From Anaerolineae bacterium (lineage in GTDB: Bacteria > Chloroflexota > Anaerolineae > Aggregatilineales > UBA2796): 40,580 nucleotides of DNA. The position numbers and the translations under genes were made by a program. The stretch is from positions 1 to 40,580 of the forward strand of contig JAHBVK010000055.1 of the NCBI GenBank assembly GCA_019637555.1, given 5' to 3'. Shown piece after piece: positions 15,559 to 24,776 of the stretch. Position 1 is the first letter of the stretch; each line of letters begins with the position of its first letter. Below the pieces are notes generated by a model. The model saw only the letters and a program-made list of their open reading frames with translations, was not told the origin of the DNA and ran no database searches.

Positions 15559-18500
15559 TTAGTTGACGCGCCAGACCTCAATGCCGCTGAGGTTGGCGAT
15601 ACCGCCACTGGTGGTCACGTTGATCGTGCCGTCAGTGAGGGTGACGTTGAACGGTCCAAGCTTGTCCCACTTACCTGCGACACCCGGCGTATAGGTGGCT
15701 ACCGTCGTCCCCTCGATCTGGATACTGTAGGTTGCTGGATTCGGATCGCTCCAGTCTTGCCAAACATAGATCGAGATCTGGTATGTGCCGTTGGTGACCG
15801 CACTCATGGCGATGTTGTGTGCCCAATGTTGACGTGAGCAGTTAATTACGGTGGTGCGGTTGGCATCGGTGCTTGGCGTCAGCGGAACCCACGGATTGCA
15901 CAAGACCGATCCATTGGTGGTCAGGTTGGTGGTCGTGCCTGTGTTTGCCAGCCACGAATTGCCATCGACTGTCACTGCCGCCCCACCAAGGTTGACAGCG
16001 CGGTAGAAGGTCAGATTGCCAGCGAGCGTCGCCGTCGCCGTCGGCGGGATAGGCGTGTTCGTCGGTGTATTGGTGCGGGTCGCGGTTGGCGGTACCGTTG
16101 TGTTGGTTGGCGTCAGCGTTGGACCGTTGGGCGTGTTGGTACGAGTCGCTGTCGCGGTTGCAGTGGCGGGAACCGCAGTATTTGTGCGCGTTGCCGTCGG
16201 CGTATTGGTCGCGCCGCCACCACCGCCAGTGCCACTCCAAACCTCAAGTCCGCTGAGATTGCCGATACCGCCGCTGGTAGTCACGTTGATCGTGCCATCA
16301 GCGATAGTGACATTGAACGGTCCAAGCTTATCCCACTTACCTGCGGCAGGTCCGGGCTTGTAGTTAGAGACTACCGTCGTGCCCTCGATCTGGATGCTGA
16401 AGGTCGCCGGATTCGGATCAGCCCAATCAAGCCAGACATACAGTGAGACCTGATACTGTCCATTGGGCACTGCGCTCATGACGACGTTATGTGCCCAGTG
16501 TTGACGTGAGCAACTGATCATGGTGGCGCGGTTAGTATCGGTGGTTGGTGTTACCGGAACCCACGGATTGCACAAAACCGAGCCGTTAGTGGTCAGGTTG
16601 GTGGTAGTGCCACTGTTTGCTTCCCAGTTGTTACCATCGATCACCAAGGCGGGTCCACCGAGATTGACCGCACGATAGAAGGTCAGCGTGGGTACCGATG
16701 TATTGGTGCTCGTCGCGGTGACTGTCGCGGTGCTGGTAGCTGTTGCTGTAGGCGGAACCACTGTATTGGTAAAGGTAGCTGTCGCCGTTGGTGGAACGGG
16801 CGTATTGGTTGCCGTGCTAGTAGAAGTCGCTGTCGGTGGCACGGCAGTTTCCGTCGGCGTATTGGTCTCAGTTGCCGTTGGCGGTACAGGCGTGTTCGTC
16901 GGCGTGTTTGTAGAGGTCGGCGTCGATGACGGGATCGGCGTCACTGTCGCCAAGCCTGCCGTTGGATCGAGCACGCAAACCTGTGCGCCAATCTGGATGT
17001 GTAGCTTGGCACCACGGAAATCGTAGATCGAGTATTCAGATGCCATCGGGATGGGACCGCTGGCGAAGGTGACCGACCAATTGGCACTGCCATTGGCGGG
17101 TAGATTCGCATCGGCAGTGCTCCAACCGTCGTTGGCACTGGTGATGGTGTACGCACCTGAAGTCACGGGTGCTTCTGCTACCGGCTTAATCCAGAATGAT
17201 TGCGCGGCAGAGCTGAGGCTCATGCTATCGGGATACATCGATCCTGAAACATTCGGACGCCACGCCAGATCAACCTGAGTGACCGTGCCGCTTTGCGGGT
17301 TGTCATTCTGGATGGCAAAGCTGAACGTCTGATCGCCAAGGAAGATGTTGGTGACAGCAATCAGCGAGCAGACATTAGTCGGTGTGTTGGTTGGCGTGTT
17401 CGTTTCCGTTGGTACGGCGGTGTTAGTCGGCGTGTTGGTCGCTGTCGCCGTCGGCGGTACTGGCGTATTAGTTGGTGTGTCCGTTGCTGTCGCTGTTGGC
17501 GGGACTGGTGTGTTAGTTGGCGTGTCCGTTGCGGTAGGCGGAACAGCCGTATTAGTAGGTGTATTGGTTGCCGTAGCGGTAGGCGGAACGGCTGTATTGG
17601 TTGGCGTGTTAGTCGCTGTCGCCGTTGGCGGGACAGGCGTATTGGTCGCCGTGTTGGTCCGAGTCGCCGTTGCGGTTGCCGTCGCTGTATTGGTGTTGGT
17701 GCTGGTCGCTGTAGCGGTTGCCGTTGGCGTGCTGCCACCAGCGACTACGCGCCAGACTTCCAAGCCACTGAGGTTGGCAGGTCCACCGCTGGTGGTCACG
17801 TTGACCGTGCCATCGCTGATGGTGACTGTGAAGGGTCCAAACTTATCCCACTTGCCCGCTGCAGGTCCGGGCGTGTAGCTCGGAACTAGCGTCGTACCTT
17901 CGATGGCGATGCTGTAGGCGGTTGGGTTAGGATCTGCCCAGTCTTGCCAGACATAGAGCGAGATTTCGTACTGCCCGTTCGGTACTGCACTCATGACGAT
18001 GTTGTGTGCCCAATGCTGCCGCGCGCACTGGATCATAGCGGTGCGGTTGGCATCTGTGGTCGGAGTGACACCCTGCCAAGAACTGCACGACGCCGTACCG
18101 TTGGTCGTCAGGTTCGTCGTTGTTCCAGTATTGGCTTCCCACGCATTACCGTCGATAGTGGTTGCCGCGCCACCCAGATTGACCGCGCGATAGAACACGG
18201 ATGTAGATGGCGTAGGAGTATAAGTCGCGGTTGGCGTGTTGCTAGGCGTGAAGGTGGCAGACGCGGTGAACGTCGGCGATGAGGTGAAGGTGCGCGATGG
18301 TGTGGGCGAAGGTCCGGGCGTATTGCTTGGTACAGGGGTAAAGGTCGCCTGTGAACCGCAGGTAGGCTCAGAGATCATGCGGGCAAGGATGTTCTGCGTC
18401 ATGCGGCGGACGCGCGTATCGACGGGCCAGATCCAGTTGCCATCCAGCATGTACTGCCAGTAGTTGGAACTGGCAGCGAAGACCCACGCGCAGCTCGGAT

Positions 18501-19944
18501 GCTGCCAGATGACGGCTTGATGCAGGAAGTTGCCCTCGGAATTGTTGACCGCTGTCTGACTGACGATGGTGACTCCGGCAGGAGTGTAGCCGTTGTTATA
18601 GATCCTGTCCCACTCGTAACCGCCGAGTTTGGGGATCGTCGAGCCGTTGCTCAAGCCAGTGCCAGCGTACATCCAGTGGCTGGAGTTCTGCACCGTCCAG
18701 TTGAAGTAATCACCGTAGGCAACGAGCGACTCGAACATCACGCCGAGCACCTGATTTTCCGGCTTGTTCACTGGCGGATCGCGGAACAGCACGGTGGTTA
18801 GTTCCGGCGTGGCGCTGTTCTTCATCGGGTCGGTGGTGGTGTTGGGATCGTCAGACTCTTTCTTGTAACAGACGATCACGCGATTCGCTGCACCGCTAGC
18901 AGAGTTCTCGTAGCGTATTTGCCAGTAGATGTTATTGGAAGTAAAGAAGGCGAGGTGCTTACCCGCATTGCGCATCGCTACCAGGTTGTTGTACATGGGC
19001 ATGGAGTAGTATTCGTCGTGGAATACACTCATCACCACTTTGCGCCCATTCATCAGGTTCGGGTTGCTGTGTAAATCCTCGCTGGTGGCATAGGTGACGT
19101 TGTAGCCATTCTGCTCCAGCCAGTTGACCATGTTGAAGTCGCCGCTGTAGAAGTGTCCCGCGCCGTCATTTTGGTTGTAGGGACGGTCATAGGAAACTTT
19201 CTTGGCGCGTCCACCGGGTGAGTTGTACTCGTAGAGGCTCTTGCCGCCCCAGTCGTTGTACGCTTGCCATGTCGAGGTGGCGACCAGATACAGAATATCC
19301 GCCTGCTGGCTGTCGTTACGCACGATGAATGGAATGTAGGAGGTGTTGTTGCGTCCGACTGCTTCCAACCACACCAGATAGAAACCGCTGGTCCAGTTGG
19401 TGGGAATATTGAGCGTGTAAGCAGCGGGCCAGTTGGCAGCGACCATGCCCAACGAGTCTGGTGCTGGCACCGGATAGTTCGTGCCGGGAAGAACTTGCTG
19501 TGCTACCACTTCCGTACCGCCGTTGCCGTTGTACCAGCCCATGCGGTAGATGGTCATCTCATACTGCGAATACTTGGAAGTGATGTGGAAACTGATCTGT
19601 CCACCGACGTTGACGCTGGTCTTGTTAGCGTAGCCAGTCACATCACGGCTGTTCGTCCAAGCGCCCTGCATCATGCCACCGCCAGCATCCGACGCGGAGG
19701 TAGGCAGCCCCAATTCCTGCGCGTGTTCAAGCTGCTCGGCAATGGTTAGTTCTTTGAAATAGGAATCGAAGCGGGCAGACTTCCATGCCTCCGTGCCGGG
19801 TTTCTGGTTTTCCTCAATGATAGGATTGACCGGCAACGCCGAACTGGCGACGGCTGCGCCAGCGTGCTGCATCGCACTATTGCGAAGTAAGAAGGCAGCA
19901 ATACCCACAAAGATGATGAGAGGAATCAGGTAACGCTTCGACAT
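15559..19944 (-). CDS. Giant surface protein: dimethylformamidase-beta-like domain plus three malectin-like modules on Thr/Pro stalks
   Basis: 1461 aa. N-terminal signal/anchor helix (about 4-22), then the cluster-specific motif NPIIEENQKPGTEAWKS. A domain at about 100-535 resembles the C-terminal region of N,N-dimethylformamidase beta subunit: VTGYANKTSVNVGG, IYRMGWYNGNGG, FHDEYYS and NNIYWQIRYE. It is followed by a stalk; module A at about 583-731; a stalk; module B at about 858-990 (starts CSLIAV, ends CVLDP); a stalk; module A again at about 1089-1236 and 1313-1461. Module A opens FYRAVNLGG and carries a TPTTDANR...RQHWAHN stretch with two Cys, which looks like a malectin/carbohydrate-binding beta-sandwich. 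Stalks are runs of TNTPTNT/VPPTATAT. Real amidase activity is unproved; a sugar-binding adhesin or sheath protein fits the neighbours. No LPXTG or PEP-CTERM end is seen. Confidence 0.85.
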   Translation of the reverse strand: MSKRYLIPLIIFVGIAAFLLRNSAMQHAGAAVASSALPVNPIIEENQKPGTEAWKSARFDSYFKELTIAEQLEHAQELGLPTSASDAGGGMMQGAWTNSRDVTGYANKTSVNVGGQISFHITSKYSQYEMTIYRMGWYNGNGGTEVVAQQVLPGTNYPVPAPDSLGMVAANWPAAYTLNIPTNWTSGFYLVWLEAVGRNNTSYIPFIVRNDSQQADILYLVATSTWQAYNDWGGKSLYEYNSPGGRAKKVSYDRPYNQNDGAGHFYSGDFNMVNWLEQNGYNVTYATSEDLHSNPNLMNGRKVVMSVFHDEYYSMPMYNNLVAMRNAGKHLAFFTSNNIYWQIRYENSASGAANRVIVCYKKESDDPNTTTDPMKNSATPELTTVLFRDPPVNKPENQVLGVMFESLVAYGDYFNWTVQNSSHWMYAGTGLSNGSTIPKLGGYEWDRIYNNGYTPAGVTIVSQTAVNNSEGNFLHQAVIWQHPSCAWVFAASSNYWQYMLDGNWIWPVDTRVRRMTQNILARMISEPTCGSQATFTPVPSNTPGPSPTPSRTFTSSPTFTASATFTPSNTPTATYTPTPSTSVFYRAVNLGGAATTIDGNAWEANTGTTTNLTTNGTASCSSWQGVTPTTDANRTAMIQCARQHWAHNIVMSAVPNGQYEISLYVWQDWADPNPTAYSIAIEGTTLVPSYTPGPAAGKWDKFGPFTVTISDGTVNVTTSGGPANLSGLEVWRVVAGGSTPTATATATSTNTNTATATATATRTNTATNTPVPPTATATNTPTNTAVPPTATATNTPTNTAVPPTATDTPTNTPVPPTATATDTPTNTPVPPTATATNTPTNTAVPTETNTPTNTPTNVCSLIAVTNIFLGDQTFSFAIQNDNPQSGTVTQVDLAWRPNVSGSMYPDSMSLSSAAQSFWIKPVAEAPVTSGAYTITSANDGWSTADANLPANGSANWSVTFASGPIPMASEYSIYDFRGAKLHIQIGAQVCVLDPTAGLATVTPIPSSTPTSTNTPTNTPVPPTATETNTPTETAVPPTATSTSTATNTPVPPTATATFTNTVVPPTATATSTATVTATSTNTSVPTLTFYRAVNLGGPALVIDGNNWEANSGTTTNLTTNGSVLCNPWVPVTPTTDTNRATMISCSRQHWAHNVVMSAVPNGQYQVSLYVWLDWADPNPATFSIQIEGTTVVSNYKPGPAAGKWDKLGPFNVTIADGTINVTTSGGIGNLSGLEVWSGTGGGGGATNTPTATRTNTAVPATATATATRTNTPNGPTLTPTNTTVPPTATRTNTPTNTPIPPTATATLAGNLTFYRAVNLGGAAVTVDGNSWLANTGTTTNLTTNGSVLCNPWVPLTPSTDANRTTVINCSRQHWAHNIAMSAVTNGTYQISIYVWQDWSDPNPATYSIQIEGTTVATYTPGVAGKWDKLGPFNVTLTDGTINVTTSGGIANLSGIEVWRVN

Positions 19945-20123
19945 AGTTCACACTCTTCCAACTTGGCGCAGACATGGCAGCACTAGTTGAAAGGGTAGGC
20001 GCAAGGCATTGCTTAAGCCTAACGTAATCCTTACAAGGACGTAAAGATATGTTCAGATTTTGATAATGCGGAGTAGGAAATCTCTAAATTGAGGTTTGCT
20101 AGAAGGAGAAGCATTGAGTTTTG

Positions 20124-20165
20124 GATGTTAGGAGTCCGGGATTGAGTTCCCAAACTCCTAACATC
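20124..20165. repeat. 12-bp perfect palindrome between the two giant genes
   Basis: GATGTTAGGAGT (20124-20135) is the exact complement of ACTCCTAACATC (20154-20165), with a further GGGA/TCCC pairing inside the loop. It lies 15 bases past the stop of the upstream giant gene (- strand). No T-run follows in that direction, so terminator function is only possible. Confidence 0.55.
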
Positions 20166-20180
20166 AAAGTGGTGGCTAGA

Positions 20181-23100
20181 TCAACCGCTGCAAGTTAGAC
20201 CTGTCGCGGAGATGTAGGCAGAGGAGATCACCTGTCTGGAGAAGCCGGGACCATCCCAAGCCACTGAAAGGTTGTCGTTTCCGCCCTGCTCCTTGGCTAA
20301 GGCTTCGATGTAGTAGCGCTGCCCTGCTACCAACGTCTTGCTGGCGGACTGCTGTGAGCTGTACTTGGTCCACTGATTAGGATCGGTGTAACCTGTCACG
20401 CTAGCGATCAAGACTTTGTTGCTGGGGCTGGAGGTAGTGCTCAACCAAAGTTCCCCGTAGTCATCGCTGGCGATCCAGAAGACGTATGAACCGGAAGTGG
20501 GCGGCGTGATGTAGCCACGTATGCGCTGTCCATAGTTATCACCCACGTTGGTTGGTGATTGGAACGAGGTCACCGTCGTGCATTGGTCGGGCGAGTTCGG
20601 GAAGGTTGGATCGTTCCTCAGATCGCCCACCTGCATACCGCCGAGGTTGGTCCACACGCCGCGCATCAGTACACCGTTAGCAGGTGTAGAGGTGCGGGTC
20701 GGCGTGTAGGTCGCCGTACGGGTCAAGGTGCGGGTTGGTGTCCTCGTTGCCGTCGCAGGAACAGCCGTTGGCGTGCGAGTCGGCGTGAAGGTCTGAGTAC
20801 GGGTTGGCGTAAACGTCTGTGTACGAGTCGGTGTGAACGTTTGTGTACGGGTTGGCGTGAACGTCTGCGTGCGGGTAGCGGTGCTCGTTGGCACGAACAC
20901 GTTATTGCAGGTCAGACCCGTCGCTGAGATGTAGGTAGCTGGAATGACTTGCTGCGAGAAGCCGGGACCATCCCAAGCGACTGACAGGTTATCGCTTCCA
21001 CCCTGTTCCTTCATCAAGGCTTCGATGTAGTAGCGCTGTCCGGCAACCAAACTCTTGCTGGCGGACTGCTGCGAGCTGTACTTGGTCCACTGATTCGGAT
21101 CGGTGTAACCCGTTACGCTGGCGATCAGTACCTTGTTCGCCGGATTGCTGTCGGTGCTCAACCACAGTTCGCCGTCATCGTCGCTGGCGATCCAGAAGAC
21201 ATACGAACCCGTTGACGGTGCAGTGATGAAGCCACGGATCATTTGTCCATAGTTGTCAGCCACGTTGGTGGGTGCCTGGAACGAGGTTACCGTCGTGCAT
21301 TGATTCGGTGCGTTCGGGAACCCGGTTGCACTACGCAGGTCGCTGACCGCGATTCCGTTGACGTTCGTCCAGACGGAGCGCAGCAGCACACCATTTGCAG
21401 GCGTCGAGGTCCGTGTGGCAGTCGCAGTCGCCGTGGCTGTGGAAGTCCGGGTCGCGGTACTGGTCAACGTACGTGTTGGCGTCGAGGTGATCGTTGAAGT
21501 ACGCGTTGGCGTCCGTGTGGCGGGCACAGCCGTCACTGTCGGATACCCTGTTGTGGGATCGAGGACGCAGTTCTGCGTTCCGATCTGCAAGGTCAGTATA
21601 GTGCCACGGAAGTTGTAAACCGAGTACGCCGCAGACATCGGGTTCGGTCCACCGGAGAAGGTCAACGTCCATGTGGTTGTGCCACCTGCGGGGATGACCG
21701 CGTTAGTAGCGTTCCAGCCTGTGCTGCTGGTGGTCGCCACATAGCTGCCCGAAGTAACAGGTGACTCTGCCACGGGCTTGATCCAGAACGGCTGCGCGGC
21801 AGCACTCACGCTCATGCGCTCAGGATACATGGATGCGGGAACATTCGGCGTCCATGCCAGATCGGTGCGCGTGATGATCGCCGCGAGGGAGTTATTGTTG
21901 GTGATGTTATAACTGAAGGTTTGGTCGCCTAGCGCGCTACCCGTCACCGTGATCAACGAGCAAACGTTGACTTGCGTATTAGTCGCGGTCTGGGTGTTGG
22001 TAGCCGTCGCCGTGGCAGGCACCGCTGTATTGGTTGCGCCGCCAGAACCGTCAAGGCGATAGACTTCGATGCCACTCAGATCAACATTGCCGCCACCAGT
22101 GGTCACATTGATTGTGCCGTCACTGATGGTGACAGGGAAGGGTCCGAGTTTGTCCCACTTACCCACAGGTCCGGGCGTGTAGCTGCCTACCGATGTACCT
22201 TCGAGCTGGAAGTTAATGGTAGGTGGCGCAACGTCATCCCAGTCCAACCAAACGTACAGCCAGACTTGATATTGACCATTGGGCACGGCACTCATGACTA
22301 GATCGTGCGCCCAGTGTTGACGGAAGCAGCCGATCATCGCCGCACGATCAGTATCAGTTGTGGGCGTCAGTGGCACCCAAGGATTGCACAGGGCGACACC
22401 ATTGGTGCTGAGATTCGGCGTTGTTCCAGTGTTGTCTTCAAACTGATTGCCGTCGATGACCAGCGCCGGACCGCCGAGATTCACGGCGCGATAGAACGTA
22501 CCGGAACCAGCAGGCAGTGTATTGGACGCAGTCGGGCTGATGCCGGGTGGCAGCGTGTTCGACGGTGTGAAGGTTGCGGATGCAGTATAGGTCTTCGTCG
22601 GCGTGTTGGTCGGACCCGGTGTGTTGCTGGGCGATGGCGTAAAGGTAGGCATCACCGGGCAGGTCGGTTCGTTGCTCATGCGCGAGAGGATGTTTTGAGT
22701 CATCTGGCGGACACGGTTATCAACAGGCCAAATCCAGTTGCCAGTCAGCATATACTGCCAGTAGTTGACACCTGCGTTAAAGACCCACGCGCAGCTTGAC
22801 GCCTGCCAGATCACCGCTTCGTGGGTGAACTGAATGCCGCTGATAGTGACGACAGAATTCGACAGCTTGGTGATGTTGGCGGGCGTATAGCCGTTGCTAA
22901 AGGTCTTATCGAACTCATAGCCACCCAACTTGTCGATCTGGTCACCGTTGTTCAAACCCGTACCAGCGTAGACCCAGTGGTTAGCATTCTGCACCACCCA
23001 CGGGAAAAACTCGCCATAGCCGATCAGACTATTGAACATCGAGCCGAGAATCTGGTTCTCTGGCTTGTTCACAGGCGGATCGCGGAACAATACGGTGGTT

Positions 23101-24260
23101 AGTTCCGGCGTAGCACTGTTGTACATCGGGTCGCTGGTGGTAGCAGGATCGTCAGTTTCTTTCTTGTAGCAGACGATCACGCGGTTCGCGACGCCCGTAG
23201 AGGAGTTTTCGTAGCGAATCTGCCAGTAGATGTTATTTGATGTGAAGAACGCGAGATGCTTACCCGCATCGCGCATGGCTTTCACATTGTTGAACATCTG
23301 CATGGAATAGTATTCGTCGTGATAGACGCTGAGGAAAACCTTGCGTCCGTTCATCAGATTGGGATTAGTGTGCAGGTCTTCGCTGGTGGCATAGGTGACG
23401 TTGTAACCCATTTGCTCCAGCCAGCCGATCATGTTGTAATCGCCGCTGTAGAAGTGACCCGCGCCGTCGCCCTGAGCGTAGGGACGATCATAGGAGACTT
23501 TCTTGGCACGTCCGCCGATGGAGTTGTACTCATAGAGGCTCTTGCCGCCCCATTCGTTGTACGCCTGCCAAGTCGAGGTTGCCACCACATAAAGCAAATC
23601 AGCCTGTTGGCTGTCGTTACGCACAATGAAGGGAATGTAGGTGGTATTGCCCTGACCAACTGCCTGCAACCAGACCAGATAAATGCCACTCACCCAAGTG
23701 CTCGGCACATCCAGTGTGTAGGCAACGGGCCAATTCGCGGCGATCATTCCGGTGGCTGGATCAGGTGACGGCACGCCATAGTCTGTGCCGTTCAGCGTTT
23801 TCTGCGAGACAACTTCCGTCGCGCCGTTGCCACCGTACCAACCCATGCGGTAGACGGTCATGTTGTACTGCGCGAACTTGGAAGAGATGTGGAACGTGAT
23901 GGTATTACCAACGTTAACGCTGGTCTTGCTGGCATAACCCGTGACATCACGGGTATTCGTCCATGCGGTTTGCTTGACGCCGCCACCACCAAGATCGGAG
24001 GCACTCAGTCCCAACTCCGCTGCGTGCTCTAGACGCTCAGCGATGTTCATCTCTTGGAAGTAATAGTCGAAGTTGGCGGATTTCCATGCCTGTGTACCGG
24101 GCTTCTGGTTTTCCGCGATGATCGGATTAACAGGCAGTGTGGCACTGGTAGCCATTGCTGGACTGCTGTGCACAGTGGCGCTGTTCTTGATGATAAAGCC
24201 TATCGCAGCAATGATAAGTGCCGGGATAAGGAGGCTAATAAGACGACGTGTCTTCCCCAT
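20181..24260 (-). CDS. Giant surface protein paralogue: dimethylformamidase-beta-like domain, malectin-like module, two PA14 domains
   Basis: About 1359 aa from the ATG at 24260, chosen because AAGGAC lies 8 bases upstream and the N-terminus then matches the paralogue; an ATG at 24299 is also in frame. Signal/anchor helix, then NPIIAENQKPGTQAWKS, then the same catalytic-like domain (about 95-540) with YHDEYYS and NNIYWQIRYE. Next are module A (about 588-738, FYRAVNLGG), module B (about 766-899, CSLITV...CVLDP), and two PA14 domains (about 955-1117 and 1193-1359), each with IASDDDGELWLS-like or IASDDYGELWLS sequence. PA14 domains bind carbohydrate in many surface proteins. The stalk before the last PA14 has four copies of TQTFTPTR. 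The C-terminus has no sorting signal. It shares its 5' half closely with the gene at 15559-19944. Confidence 0.85.
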   Translation of the reverse strand: MGKTRRLISLLIPALIIAAIGFIIKNSATVHSSPAMATSATLPVNPIIAENQKPGTQAWKSANFDYYFQEMNIAERLEHAAELGLSASDLGGGGVKQTAWTNTRDVTGYASKTSVNVGNTITFHISSKFAQYNMTVYRMGWYGGNGATEVVSQKTLNGTDYGVPSPDPATGMIAANWPVAYTLDVPSTWVSGIYLVWLQAVGQGNTTYIPFIVRNDSQQADLLYVVATSTWQAYNEWGGKSLYEYNSIGGRAKKVSYDRPYAQGDGAGHFYSGDYNMIGWLEQMGYNVTYATSEDLHTNPNLMNGRKVFLSVYHDEYYSMQMFNNVKAMRDAGKHLAFFTSNNIYWQIRYENSSTGVANRVIVCYKKETDDPATTSDPMYNSATPELTTVLFRDPPVNKPENQILGSMFNSLIGYGEFFPWVVQNANHWVYAGTGLNNGDQIDKLGGYEFDKTFSNGYTPANITKLSNSVVTISGIQFTHEAVIWQASSCAWVFNAGVNYWQYMLTGNWIWPVDNRVRQMTQNILSRMSNEPTCPVMPTFTPSPSNTPGPTNTPTKTYTASATFTPSNTLPPGISPTASNTLPAGSGTFYRAVNLGGPALVIDGNQFEDNTGTTPNLSTNGVALCNPWVPLTPTTDTDRAAMIGCFRQHWAHDLVMSAVPNGQYQVWLYVWLDWDDVAPPTINFQLEGTSVGSYTPGPVGKWDKLGPFPVTISDGTINVTTGGGNVDLSGIEVYRLDGSGGATNTAVPATATATNTQTATNTQVNVCSLITVTGSALGDQTFSYNITNNNSLAAIITRTDLAWTPNVPASMYPERMSVSAAAQPFWIKPVAESPVTSGSYVATTSSTGWNATNAVIPAGGTTTWTLTFSGGPNPMSAAYSVYNFRGTILTLQIGTQNCVLDPTTGYPTVTAVPATRTPTRTSTITSTPTRTLTSTATRTSTATATATATRTSTPANGVLLRSVWTNVNGIAVSDLRSATGFPNAPNQCTTVTSFQAPTNVADNYGQMIRGFITAPSTGSYVFWIASDDDGELWLSTDSNPANKVLIASVTGYTDPNQWTKYSSQQSASKSLVAGQRYYIEALMKEQGGSDNLSVAWDGPGFSQQVIPATYISATGLTCNNVFVPTSTATRTQTFTPTRTQTFTPTRTQTFTPTRTQTFTPTRTPTAVPATATRTPTRTLTRTATYTPTRTSTPANGVLMRGVWTNLGGMQVGDLRNDPTFPNSPDQCTTVTSFQSPTNVGDNYGQRIRGYITPPTSGSYVFWIASDDYGELWLSTTSSPSNKVLIASVTGYTDPNQWTKYSSQQSASKTLVAGQRYYIEALAKEQGGNDNLSVAWDGPGFSRQVISSAYISATGLTCSG

Positions 24261-24449
24261 GATGATGTCCTTGATGGTAACGAGAAACTTGGCGGACATG
24301 CGCGAACTAAGTGTAAGTTTTGTACTACTCTTAACGGCGAGTGTACGGAGTTAACGTTACATGATCACAAAATCACGACGCACATAACCTTACAAGGTTT
24401 GTCATCGACAAACTTTGCCGGCACTCTGGATAACTGCTTCCGGCGATAC

Positions 24450-24755
24450 TTAATGTGGCTGAACTACGGAGATGGCTACGCCGCCCGCATCAGGTGCGGC
24501 AGGTGATTGGGTAGCGCGTCTGAGCCGATCAGCATCTGCTTGATCCTTCAGGTAGGAGTCGAAATTATCCGACTTCCACGCATCCGATCCCGGCTTCTTG
24601 TTTTCCTCGACGATAGGATTATTGGTTGCCGGAATGGCGGTGCTGACTTCGCTTGGCGTAGAGGTTACGCGCAGAATGATGACCGCCCCTAAAACAAGGA
24701 AAATGAGCAGTACTAGCAAATTAATGGCGCCAATACGCTTGATCCCCGCGATCAT
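24450..24755 (-). CDS. Stand-alone N-terminal segment of the giant surface protein family (short paralogue or remnant)
   Basis: 101 aa from the ATG at 24755 (GAGAGG lies 9 bases before it; a GTG at 24776 is an alternative). It has a single membrane helix (about 10-28) and the motif NPIVEENKKPGSDAWKS, followed by FDSYLKDQADADRL, which matches the N-termini of the two giant proteins up to the DAGG position. There it diverges and stops after SVVQPH, exactly where the large domain should begin. The DNA after the stop shows no trace of the missing domain. It could be a decayed copy, or a small membrane-anchored partner retaining the shared N-terminal segment. The clean frame and good ribosome site argue that it is still made. 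Confidence 0.65.
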   Translation of the reverse strand: MIAGIKRIGAINLLVLLIFLVLGAVIILRVTSTPSEVSTAIPATNNPIVEENKKPGSDAWKSDNFDSYLKDQADADRLRRATQSPAAPDAGGVAISVVQPH

Positions 24756-24776
24756 GATGGTCATCCTCTCTAACAC

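Noticed and set aside
16688..17026. Another Val/Gly-rich + strand frame
   Set aside because: Same cause: the complement of a TNTPTNT/VPPTATAT stalk in the - strand gene.
16016..17735. Tandem GTGTTGGT/GTATTGGT-like units that resemble a CRISPR or minisatellite
   Set aside because: Units are coding Thr/Pro stalk repeats in frame with the surface protein, without spacers of constant length, so this is not a CRISPR array.
17345..17878. Long + strand open frame rich in Val, Gly and Ala, opposite the first giant gene
   Set aside because: It is the antisense shadow of the Thr/Pro stalk codons (ACN, CCN read as GTN, GGN); the low-complexity pattern and lack of a ribosome site fit an artefact.
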